From Pseudoalteromonas sp. S16_S37 (GTDB lineage: Bacteria; Pseudomonadota; Gammaproteobacteria; Enterobacterales; Alteromonadaceae), in assembly GCF_014694405.1 (NCBI RefSeq), contig NZ_JAAUWV010000003.1, positions 62,001-126,000 of the forward strand: a stretch of 64,000 nt of DNA, read 5' to 3'. The notes under the pieces are model-generated. The model saw nothing but the letters and a program-made list of their open reading frames with translations. It ran no database searches and was not told the origin of the DNA. This document shows, piece after piece, positions 25,372-32,927 of the stretch; position 1 is the first letter of the stretch; each line of letters opens with the position of its first letter. The translations under genes were made by a program, and so were the position numbers.

Positions 25372-25401
25372 GAGCCTTGGAAAGGGGGCCATTCAAGGCT
25401 C
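25372..25401 (+). terminator. Hairpin after the M43-like gene
   Basis: GAGCCTTG (25372-25379) pairs with CAAGGCTC (25394-25401), 8 bp perfect. No clear U-run follows, so it is a weak terminator candidate. Confidence 0.4.
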
Positions 25402-25427
25402 ACCCTTCATTTAGATCACAATGAAAC

Positions 25428-25698
25428 ATGAAGACATATGTACCACATTACACAGCACGTATTCTCCAGAATAATGTGCTTATTTTCCCGTTTAGTTTTA
25501 GCGATAGTGCGTTACCTGAGTCAAACGCACAAATTGAAGCCAATATGCAGGCCGTTAAAAACTACTACAGACGCAGAGCTGGCTATTGGTAAAAGCTTCA
25601 CTGATCCGTGGAATGGTTTTAGGATCGCGCCAGTGGCTAAAGGCGGCACGGAAGACACAGCCAATGCATGGATTGAGGCTAGAGTCGACAAGTTCTAA
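25428..25698 (+). pseudogene. Decayed secreted-peptidase-like gene (two frames)
   Basis: In the frame of ATG 25428, KTYVPHYTARILQNNVLIFP continues into SFSDSALPESNAQIEANMQA and ends at TAA 25590-25592. It resembles the start of a secreted metallopeptidase catalytic domain. A second frame then gives ELAIGKSFTDPWNGFRIAPV through to a stop at 25698, resembling a C-terminal domain of similar exoenzymes. The two halves are out of frame and the expected several hundred residues between them are missing, so I read this as a frameshifted internal-deletion remnant. The family call is tentative. Confidence 0.5.
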
Positions 25699-26306
25699 CT
25701 AACCAAAAATCGATATGTTTGATATGTTAAAGTGTTTTAAATCAAAGGCTTAACTTGGCTTGTTTTCGGTGCTACTATTTTTTATCCTTTTGAAGGGCTG
25801 CTCAGGTAGCTTGCCTTTCTATCCTCTCACTTAATAGAGGAATATGAATATAATTCCTTAAAAAAAGCGCCCAGATTTAGTTGTGTAGAACAATCTCAGG
25901 AGCAATAACAAAAATAGACACGAGTTTATGTTTCTTCTGTCGCTTTTGCTTTGATGATGAAGTCAGATCAGAGCCTGTTTTTGGTCAATGGATGTTAACA
26001 AATTATACTCTCACCTGCATCCTAGCTAAGTAATAATCAACTTCAAGTTATTGAAACATAATATTATTCAATTAAAAAGATAAATTAAGACTAATTCAGG
26101 ATTATTCACATACGTTACCCAAATTAGCCTGTTAGCCTGTATCGGCTTTCCTGCAAAGCAAGCGGCTTGTTTGTCGCACGCAAATGGTAAAGCAACAATT
26201 AAATCAACCATAGATTTACCAAGTAAGCGACTAGCATGCAAAACATCACACGCTTACTTGCCGCAAAGTCAAAACCAAGGCGGCAAACAAGAAGGACAAA
26301 ATTATA
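25699..26306. other. Long AT-rich leader/intergenic region of the exported-protein operon
   Basis: About 600 bp with no supported gene. The 26000-26110 part is very AT-rich and suitable for a promoter. The last 90 bp hold overlapping inverted repeats described in the next entry. Confidence 0.4.
26220..26286 (+). promoter_or_regulatory. Two overlapping inverted repeats before the 890-residue gene
   Basis: CAAGTAAGCG (26220-26229) and CGCTTACTTG (26251-26260) form a perfect 10-bp dyad with a 21-nt spacer. TTGCCGC (26258-26264) and GCGGCAA (26280-26286) form a second perfect 7-bp dyad sharing three bases with the first. The two stems are therefore mutually exclusive in RNA, ending 20 nt before the ATG at 26307. 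Confidence 0.55.
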
Positions 26307-28979
26307 ATGATTGAAAAAATGTTCAATAAACGATGCGTAGGCTTAGTGCTTGCCTCCATTTTTTCTGGTGGAGCGTATTGTGCAAGTATCACTATAGATA
26401 ACGATGTAATCGCGCACTTTAAGATCACCCAACAAGATCTAGAAGCTAGCAACGGTGAATGGCAAGACGGTTACTACTTACCATACACCGAGAATGGTCG
26501 AGATTACTCTATCGCTATTAAAGGCCTGCACTCTAAGGTGTTTGAAAACCCAAATACCAACTGTAATTACAGGATAAAACTGCAGCATCTGGACAGATTG
26601 CCATTTGCAGTTCTTGCCTCTGATAATGAACAGTGTCCAGCGGACGGAACCATTGTTTATAGCGATGCTGCAAAGAATGTTGCTAACCTTCCTCATATTC
26701 GTGTTGGCGGGTTTGCGTATGTCGACAAAGACACCATAACGATTGAAGTGCTAGACGTATGGCGTGGTGTATCAACTTCATTGGCTGTGCAAGATCATGT
26801 GGCGGTAACGACAGGTCTAGCTGGGAGCGATAGTCTGTCTCGATTTGAGATTGATGTAGTCAACTCAGAATTAAACCAAATTCGTTTGAAGATGCGCCAT
26901 GACTCGGGTAATAAGGCGGGTCGCTATATAGAACGCGCTTATAACGATTTTTTGAATAAGCCTTACCTTGGTTTAACGGCTAACACCGAACCCACCGATA
27001 AATCCATTTTTACTGTAGATTGGATAAGTGATGAGCTGGCGGCTGAGCGCGAAAATTTGTATACCTCAGGGATTGTTCTCACTGCTGACAATGACTTTAC
27101 CCTAGATGTTGATTTTATTGGCGACGATGATTCTCCATTGGTCACCCTCAACGAAAATTATCACAAAGTTATTCGCTTTTGGGATGTGAATAGTTTGGGG
27201 GGAGTTGCCAATGTACCTGAAGCAAATAATAAGGATAAAGATCCTGCCAGCTTGCAACTTGCACAAAAAGCTGAAGTGGCTGATTTTGAGTCATTTCACG
27301 CGCCATTAAAGGAAAAGGATTACCCGGAAAACCTGACTTTTCGGATCAACGAAGTACCCGATATGAGTCAAACAAGTGACTATTTTAATGGTGCCAGCGG
27401 CGTATTTTTGGAAGCAAGTTATGACGACGTGTTTGACATTTTAGCCAGCGTGAAACGTCAAAGTAAGGTGATTGGTGCGGACTACGTTTACCCGATGAAA
27501 GCGGTGATCACGGTACAAGACCTCGAGCGTAACCAATATCAAATCTTTGACCGATTCCACATGAACCAAGCAGATTGGGTGAATTTAAAATCTAAGGCAA
27601 ACGCGTCGACCGCCAATAGTAATGCGGGGACTTTTACCGACTTGGGCAAAATAACGTTACCGACTTATGTTGAAAAAAACCAGTTAGCATATATTGCGGA
27701 TACAAAATGCAACAGCCGCAACAATGTCGCATACAGCCAAAGTGCTGATGTATGTACAACTTACACCGCAGGCTTTGGTGATCTTGCTTCTAATGACGCG
27801 ACACCTCGATTTTTGGCAGTAAAACTCACAACGCCTGAATTGGTAAGTAAAGTGGATAAATTTAGCCACAAAAAGATGGTGTCGGCAGCGTCGGCGGTTT
27901 ACAAAGAAGCGCAAAACTATCTATTTTCAGAGCAATTCTTACAACGTAAAACCAACCTAGATGCGGTCGGTTACTTGGGTTATTTGGCAACCGTTGGAAT
28001 ACCCACAGAAGACAAAGTAAAACTGCGAAATTATTTCAAAAATACTATTGGGGTAAATCAGTTAAGTATGATGCGCCCTGCGGCGAAGTTTACAGATGTA
28101 CACAGCACCTACTTAAATGATTACGCCAAAGGTACTGACTGGTTTAAAGAGCTTGAATCTCGCCATCACTTTTTACCTATGGGGATCTATACACCTTATT
28201 TAAGTACTTTTGCGTTTGAGAAATTTGCAAATATGCCTGCGCATGCCGACTATACGGCATCGCCCTACTCACTATTACCTGCGTACGACACGCCATTGGT
28301 TATTTTTGGTACTGCGATTGCGGCCCTACAAACAATCGAAAAGCAGCAAGGCACAGATGCTGCGAACGACTTTTATGCGCGTAATGGGCAAAACTATCAC
28401 AAGCTGTATAAAGCGTCTGTTTTGATGATGAATCAATACGGTAAAAAGTGGATCCCCGCAAGTGACCGAGCGCTTAGACGAGAGTCGATTATCTATCACG
28501 CTGCTTATGAATATGCGCAACGTGCGTACAACTCACCCAATGAAGTACTGCAATCATTTTGTAGTTTGAATGATGCAAGCAAAAAAGCCCAACTCAGTGA
28601 AGACACACTATCTGACTGTGGTTTAGTGCAGCTTCACAAAGAAGAGCAGGACATTGCTGTACTAAAACGACAGGAAATTGCCCGCTTTATGCGTGTAGAA
28701 AAAACGCAGATTTCTGGGGGCTGGGATGAAATTTTACTGCCTTTGATCAGCGGACCATTGCTTGACTACTTGTTTACTGGGTCGCTATTTGGTGAAGAAT
28801 TTAACCCGTTACTCGAAGAGCTTGCCACCTCAGATGCCAGTGAAATTGAGCTTGAAACATATAGCTCAGGCGAGGCAGCTGAAGGAGAAGCCAGTGAAAT
28901 AGCTGAGGGAGAAGCTGCGACTACTGAGTTTGGTGAAGAGCTATCAAGCACGCGCTTTGGTCAATTGTGCTCAATTTAA
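26307..28979 (+). CDS. Large exported protein of unknown function
   Basis: 890 residues. An N-terminal signal peptide (VGLVLASIFSGGAYCAS) predicts export. I recognise no domain. The first ~400 residues look beta-rich with acidic loops, the region ~500-790 is alpha-helical (YLGYLATVGIPTEDKVKL, HYHxx-free HHFLPMGIYTPYLSTF), and the last ~60 are highly acidic with a repeated EGEASEI/AEGEA pattern. No zinc or nucleophile motif stands out. AAGGAC is about 9 nt before the ATG. The deaminase-like gene begins 40 bp later on the same strand, so the two are probably co-transcribed and may act together (inference). Confidence 0.7.
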   Translation: MIEKMFNKRCVGLVLASIFSGGAYCASITIDNDVIAHFKITQQDLEASNGEWQDGYYLPYTENGRDYSIAIKGLHSKVFENPNTNCNYRIKLQHLDRLPFAVLASDNEQCPADGTIVYSDAAKNVANLPHIRVGGFAYVDKDTITIEVLDVWRGVSTSLAVQDHVAVTTGLAGSDSLSRFEIDVVNSELNQIRLKMRHDSGNKAGRYIERAYNDFLNKPYLGLTANTEPTDKSIFTVDWISDELAAERENLYTSGIVLTADNDFTLDVDFIGDDDSPLVTLNENYHKVIRFWDVNSLGGVANVPEANNKDKDPASLQLAQKAEVADFESFHAPLKEKDYPENLTFRINEVPDMSQTSDYFNGASGVFLEASYDDVFDILASVKRQSKVIGADYVYPMKAVITVQDLERNQYQIFDRFHMNQADWVNLKSKANASTANSNAGTFTDLGKITLPTYVEKNQLAYIADTKCNSRNNVAYSQSADVCTTYTAGFGDLASNDATPRFLAVKLTTPELVSKVDKFSHKKMVSAASAVYKEAQNYLFSEQFLQRKTNLDAVGYLGYLATVGIPTEDKVKLRNYFKNTIGVNQLSMMRPAAKFTDVHSTYLNDYAKGTDWFKELESRHHFLPMGIYTPYLSTFAFEKFANMPAHADYTASPYSLLPAYDTPLVIFGTAIAALQTIEKQQGTDAANDFYARNGQNYHKLYKASVLMMNQYGKKWIPASDRALRRESIIYHAAYEYAQRAYNSPNEVLQSFCSLNDASKKAQLSEDTLSDCGLVQLHKEEQDIAVLKRQEIARFMRVEKTQISGGWDEILLPLISGPLLDYLFTGSLFGEEFNPLLEELATSDASEIELETYSSGEAAEGEASEIAEGEAATTEFGEELSSTRFGQLCSI

Positions 28980-29019
28980 CAGCCAGATAATAATTAACAG
29001 ATACAAATAAGGTTTCGTG

Positions 29020-29862
29020 ATGAAAAAAACACTCTTACTAACTTATTTATTGACCGCTTTACCATGGTCAGTAATGGCTGCGGGAGAAGGTGCCTGTGCG
29101 CTACCGGATGCAGGGGAAGAAATCGCAGAGCAAGATTTCAGGGCAAGTTCGCAGCTTAGTGATAACGAACGGTTATTGGACGAGACGGAGGTCGAGGCGA
29201 AATACGCAACAATGGACCGTGAATGGGCGGGCTCTCAACTCAATTTGACTGATTACCGAGGACGAGCAACTCCCTTGAGTAATAAATTGTTAAGAAGCGG
29301 CGCAGCCTACGCCAAAGCGCAATTAAAAGTAGAAGGCGAGATAATCAAAACGGAAGGACATATAAACATACCGACAACTTTTAGTGACGTTAAGAATGAG
29401 CCATATATTACTATTGTTGATCAAACCGAAGAGATTGCAGGCGATCAGGAAGTAACATATTTTCGTATAAACGACCCCGAGCGTTACATTGATAGAGTAA
29501 GCACAGCGTATGAAAGCCGAGGCCAGACTCTAAATGAACTGACCAAAAGTTTTATTAGGGACTATATCCGTTTTGGACCTGAAGGGAATGTGGAGCTTGA
29601 AGGGGGTGGTATTCTATTAAATGATTTTAAAGGGTTACCTGGTATGCATGCAGAAGTGCAGGCGTTTAATCGTATCGCGAACATGGCAGATACGTTAGGA
29701 GTGAAATTGACCAGTGAAAAGCTTGAAGAAATTGCAATTGCCACGGTTCGATTCACACTGAAAGATGAAAATGCACTCTTAGGTGTTGATTTTGGTGCGT
29801 GCCCAAATTGTTATGGGATCTTAAATCGAGCTGGGGTGAATGTTTTAACGGATGACTTCTAG
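29020..29862 (+). CDS. Exported deaminase-fold protein (candidate toxin/effector)
   Basis: 280 residues. A signal peptide (KKTLLLTYLLTALPWSVMAA) is followed by a ~170-residue middle part without recognised motifs. The C-terminal ~80 residues carry the zinc site of cytidine-deaminase-like enzymes: LPGMHAEVQAFN (H210, proton-shuttle E212) and GACPNCYGIL (C261, C264). Spacing and sequence resemble the YwqJ/MafB-type toxin deaminases, which act on nucleotides or nucleic acids. All four key residues are intact. Start at ATG 29020 (AAGG 7 nt upstream) rather than GTG 29017. Second gene after the 890-residue protein; ends in a strong terminator. The target is unknown. Confidence 0.65.
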   Translation: MKKTLLLTYLLTALPWSVMAAGEGACALPDAGEEIAEQDFRASSQLSDNERLLDETEVEAKYATMDREWAGSQLNLTDYRGRATPLSNKLLRSGAAYAKAQLKVEGEIIKTEGHINIPTTFSDVKNEPYITIVDQTEEIAGDQEVTYFRINDPERYIDRVSTAYESRGQTLNELTKSFIRDYIRFGPEGNVELEGGGILLNDFKGLPGMHAEVQAFNRIANMADTLGVKLTSEKLEEIAIATVRFTLKDENALLGVDFGACPNCYGILNRAGVNVLTDDF

Positions 29863-29896
29863 CACGCGTTGCATGCTAATCGACAATTAAAGACAC

Positions 29897-29926
29897 AGTA
29901 ACACGCACCGTGTGGTGTTACTTTTT
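29897..29926 (+). terminator. Terminator of the deaminase operon
   Basis: AGTAACAC (29897-29904) pairs with GTGTTACT (29915-29922), followed by TTTT. It closes the two-gene unit and separates it from the small downstream gene. Confidence 0.8.
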
Positions 29927-29937
29927 AATAAATTAAG

Positions 29938-29966
29938 TCGCCCAGTCGTTAGTGCGTTCTGGGCGA
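29938..29966. promoter_or_regulatory. 8-bp inverted repeat before the 101-residue gene
   Basis: TCGCCCAG (29938-29945) and CTGGGCGA (29959-29966) pair perfectly around a 13-nt loop. It sits between the upstream terminator and the start at 30011; it may be a second terminator stem or an operator. No U-run follows. Confidence 0.35.
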
Positions 29967-30010
29967 TATCGTAACCATTAAATTTAATTCAAATAGTGAC
30001 GGTAAAAACG

Positions 30011-30316
30011 ATGGAAAATGAACATGACCTGATTCCCATTGGGGCACGGGCCTGCGACATGGGATCACCAAGAGAATATACCGAGCATATGTATGAAGTG
30101 TATTTTGAAGTGGGTGAGCATGAAAATATGGCCCGACGCACTTTTGAAGAATACCTAGGTCCTGAACGGTTAGGGTTTATCACGCCGGTCGAGCATGGTT
30201 ATTTACTCAAAGTGCCATTGCAAGCCGTGCCTGACTTAGTTAGAGCATTGAATGAGAAGAACATTGCCGTGTATCAAGTGGTGCGTTTTGCACGGTCGAA
30301 AGAGGTTTGGCAGTAA
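30011..30316 (+). CDS. Small protein of unknown function (possible immunity partner)
   Basis: 101 residues from ATG 30011; a GTG at 29996 would add five. No signal peptide, acidic, probably one small alpha/beta domain (MYEVYFEVGEHENMARRTFE; LLKVPLQAVPDLVRALNEKN; IAVYQVVRFAR). I recognise no family. Its cytoplasmic, acidic nature and position right after an exported deaminase-like gene are what an immunity protein would look like, but a terminator separates them, so this is only a hypothesis. Confidence 0.55.
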   Translation: MENEHDLIPIGARACDMGSPREYTEHMYEVYFEVGEHENMARRTFEEYLGPERLGFITPVEHGYLLKVPLQAVPDLVRALNEKNIAVYQVVRFARSKEVWQ

Positions 30317-30352
30317 ACCGTAGGTGGTGCCTTCGGTTACATTAATAACTGA

Positions 30353-30389
30353 GTAGGTTGGATAAGTGGCGAAGCCAAGCCATCCAACG
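30353..30389. repeat. REP-like palindromic element (left of nuclease gene)
   Basis: GTAGGTTGGATAAG...CATCCAACG with arms GTTGGAT (30357-30363) and ATCCAAC (30382-30388) and an inner TGGC-GAA-GCCA stem. The GTAGG head and ATAAG next to the palindrome recall enterobacterial REP/PU units. The rest of the gap to the nuclease (30390-30543) shows no gene. Confidence 0.6.
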
Positions 30390-30543
30390 TTGACTAGCAC
30401 CTTAGCTGAAGTGCAGTTCATGGCTGTGAACAGGAGTTCGTTCCTATCGTCGCTTTAGTGCCAAAAGCGGACCTTTAAGCGTAACTCGTTTCTGCCCCAG
30501 TCGAGTAACAGTCGCGTTTCGAAACAGCGGCTAAATTACAAGT

Positions 30544-31431
30544 ATGAATATGACTGTACAGAAAAAGCTAAAATCACTTGATATAAAATTACTTGATGAA
30601 ATATTCGAAATGGGTGGGGGCTATGTCCTAGATTTCTCTAATAGAACATTCTCAGAGTTCTTTAATGAAGAGCTCGGTATTAATATTGATGATCCAGCCT
30701 ATGATGCCAATGGCACGAGCAAAGCCAAAAGACTACGCTTCTACTTGCGACAGGCAAGCACAGAAGATGTAATCAAAGTTATATTGGCTTTGTGGGAATA
30801 TAGAGAAGCTATACGCCGCCGATCAGGCCAAGAGGAGACTATGGCCAATGCTAAAGCTGAACTTTTCCTCTTAATAAAAAACCTTGGTGGTAAACTACCT
30901 GAAGAAGTTAATCCTTATTCTGCACGGCGTGGTTTCTCAAACTTGAGTTCAGAGGCTGCGGACGTTCTACTCAAAAAATTGATGGATGTTAGTGCGTTGG
31001 AGCCTCAGTCAAGAGGGTTTGCATTTGAGAAGTTTCTAAAAGAGCTGTTTGATGCAAATGGAATGGATGGACGAGCTTCTTTTCGAATAGTTGGCGAGCA
31101 AATTGACGGCAGTTTTGAGATGTATGGTGAAACATATCTCTTGGAAGCTAAGTGGACGAGCAAGCCTGTAGATGCAGCGGATCTACGTTCGTTCAATGCA
31201 AAAGTAGAAGACAAGGCATCTTGGTCTCGTGGTTTATTCGTTAGCGATAGTGGCGTTACCGAAGATGGACTTTTAGCATTCGGTAAAGGTAAAAGCCTAG
31301 TGTGCATGGATGGCTTAGATATATGTGAAATGTTGCAACGAAAGTTGTCATTACAAGAGGTGTTGTCTAAGAAGGTTAGACGTGCTGCAGAAACAGGAAA
31401 ACCTTTCGTACGGTTAAGGGAGTTAATGTAG
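30544..31431 (+). CDS. Stand-alone Mrr-like PD-(D/E)XK restriction endonuclease
   Basis: 295 residues. The N-terminal ~95 residues include EMGGGYVLDFSNRTFSEFF and GTSKAKRLRFYLRQAS, a module I recall at the front of several phage-defence proteins (AbiJ-type N-terminal domains; from memory). The C-terminal half is a restriction-endonuclease fold: FAFEKFLKELFDANGM, then D188 (EQIDGSF), E201-A-K203 (LLEAKW) and a later WSRGLFVSDSGVTEDGL. The catalytic D-x12-ExK is intact. No methyltransferase or specificity subunit is adjacent, which fits a type IV (modification-dependent) or abortive role. No good ribosome-binding site; flanked by inverted REP-like palindromes. Confidence 0.8.
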   Translation: MNMTVQKKLKSLDIKLLDEIFEMGGGYVLDFSNRTFSEFFNEELGINIDDPAYDANGTSKAKRLRFYLRQASTEDVIKVILALWEYREAIRRRSGQEETMANAKAELFLLIKNLGGKLPEEVNPYSARRGFSNLSSEAADVLLKKLMDVSALEPQSRGFAFEKFLKELFDANGMDGRASFRIVGEQIDGSFEMYGETYLLEAKWTSKPVDAADLRSFNAKVEDKASWSRGLFVSDSGVTEDGLLAFGKGKSLVCMDGLDICEMLQRKLSLQEVLSKKVRRAAETGKPFVRLRELM

Positions 31432-31460
31432 TGAATAATTACCAAAAGCCTAACAATTTT

Positions 31461-31498
31461 GTCGGATGGCGGCGCTGCGCGCCTTATGCCGACCTACG
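31461..31498. repeat. REP-like palindromic element (right of nuclease gene, inverted)
   Basis: GTCGGATGGC (31461-31470), inner GGCGC/GCGCC stem (31471-31475, 31479-31483), then TTATGCCGACCTACG. Its reverse complement reads CGTAGGTCGGCATAAGGC, the same layout as the left copy, so the two face each other around the nuclease gene. A short 69-codon frame over it is spurious. To 31761 I see only a 12-bp direct repeat (ACTTCATTTCAA) near 31690-31720. Confidence 0.65.
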
Positions 31499-31761
31499 TC
31501 AAAAGGCTGGTTAAGCCGAAGGCGCTACCCAACAGAGTGGCAGATTCACACCTTGAATTTACGCCTCTGGCACTGAGCCGTACTTTCGGATCTAACTCAC
31601 TTCTGTCCAAAAATGAGTTAGATCGACTGTCTTTTATCGCTCTAAGCAGCCTGCCAGATGACAAATAATCCTTGTTGCCACAAATATAAGCTACTTCATT
31701 TCAAGCCACTTCATTTCAAACATACCACTCGGTAGTCAAACTGCCGACAACACCTCATTAA

Positions 31762-32280
31762 TTACGAGATGATGCTCTTTGCAGGCCAGCTATACACATA
31801 CTCTTTTACTTGGTTACCACAAGGGGTATGCCAATAGCCTGAGGCAATATTTTGACCGCCTTTGAACTGATAAAACGCAATTGCTTTTGGATTACAGGCT
31901 AGCACTTCTAAGTAAATCTTGTGTTGTGGGTAGTGTTGGAGCGCCCAATTAAATGCCGCGGCTAATAGTTTGGAACCAATGCCTTGTCCTTTTGCCGCCG
32001 ATTTTACGTGTAAGTTATCGATAAGGGTGCCGTAGTTGTCATGGTGCGCCCCAAATACGCAAATAAAACCACAAAACGTCCCTTCTATTTCAGCCACTAA
32101 CACCAGTTGATTGGCTAAAGGCGAATTAAGCCGACCTTGCCAAAGAGCGGCTCTTTCAACAAACACTTGGTTGGCTAAATACTCGCTTGATAGGGCATCT
32201 TGGTAATTTTCTTGCCAACTCTCTGCATGCAATTGCGATATATTTGGCAGGTCTTCTAAAGAAGCGGCTCTGATGATCAT
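31762..32280 (-). CDS. GNAT family N-acetyltransferase
   Basis: 172 residues. MIIRAASLEDLPNISQLHAE is a classic GNAT start; acetyl-CoA binding is by VKSAAKGQGIGSKLLAAAFN (Q/RxxGxG/A), and LEVLACNPKAIAFYQFKGGQ is motif B. It transfers acetyl to an amine of unknown identity in the cytoplasm. Separate gene; 145 bp upstream of RidA in the direction of transcription's downstream side, so the two may share a transcript. Confidence 0.85.
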   Translation of the reverse strand: MIIRAASLEDLPNISQLHAESWQENYQDALSSEYLANQVFVERAALWQGRLNSPLANQLVLVAEIEGTFCGFICVFGAHHDNYGTLIDNLHVKSAAKGQGIGSKLLAAAFNWALQHYPQHKIYLEVLACNPKAIAFYQFKGGQNIASGYWHTPCGNQVKEYVYSWPAKSIIS

Positions 32281-32424
32281 GTGATAGGTACGCTGAGCTG
32301 GTTAATCTGCTTATTACATTTAACCAATCAAAAGGGGATTGGCCAATATTTGCGATAAGTGTGATTTGTGCAAAGAGGAAATAGGGGGCCACCTAGAAAG
32401 GTGACCGTTTTCAGCACTTGTATA

Positions 32425-32781
32425 TTAGCAGCTCTTTACTGCTGCAATCACTGACACTTCAACGAGTAACTCTGGGCGTGCCATAGCTGCTTGTACGCAA
32501 GCGCGGGCAGGGGCGTGACCTTCTGGCACCCATGCGTCCCACACTTCGTTCATTTGCGCAAAGTATTGCATGTCGCTGATATACACGGTGGCGCTAAGTA
32601 AATGGTATTTATCGCTATTTGCCTGAGCGAGTAAATCGTCTACTTTGGCAAGCATCGTTTGTGTTTGTTCGGTGATCCCTAGGGTGGCATCGTCACAAAC
32701 CTGCCCACACAGATATACCGTATTATTGTGGGTCACAATTCGGCTCATCCGTTGATTGGTGTGTTGGCGTGTAATAGTCAT
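32425..32781 (-). CDS. RidA/YjgF family protein
   Basis: 118 residues. RidA hallmarks: [59 protein letters not shown], and the active-site Arg in [19 protein letters not shown] (separate segments). RidA proteins hydrolyse reactive enamine/imine intermediates from PLP enzymes. GAGGAT lies before the ATG. A hairpin with CACCT/AGGTG arms at about 32380-32402 follows the gene and may terminate it. Confidence 0.88.
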   Translation of the reverse strand: MTITRQHTNQRMSRIVTHNNTVYLCGQVCDDATLGITEQTQTMLAKVDDLLAQANSDKYHLLSATVYISDMQYFAQMNEVWDAWVPEGHAPARACVQAAMARPELLVEVSVIAAVKSC

Positions 32782-32927
32782 AAAATTATCCTCAAAAAGC
32801 GTGTTGCAGCGCTAGGTTATAAAGTGGATTGCTATAAAAATATGCTCTGCATGATAGCTTAGGCTGGTCATGCAGAGAATGGATCGCCTAGTTTTTAAGG
32901 TGCTAAGTTATAACTACTTGGTTGCGG

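Noticed and set aside
31448..31518. Integron attC-like site (GCCTAAC ... GTTAAGC) around the right REP-like palindrome
   Set aside because: The R-box-like ends are present, but the spacing between outer and inner stems is asymmetric (2 versus 5 nt), no second site lies upstream of the nuclease gene and no integrase is visible. A REP unit explains the core better.
31459..31668. 69-codon plus-strand open frame
   Set aside because: Starts inside the REP-like palindrome; composition and start signal do not support a gene.
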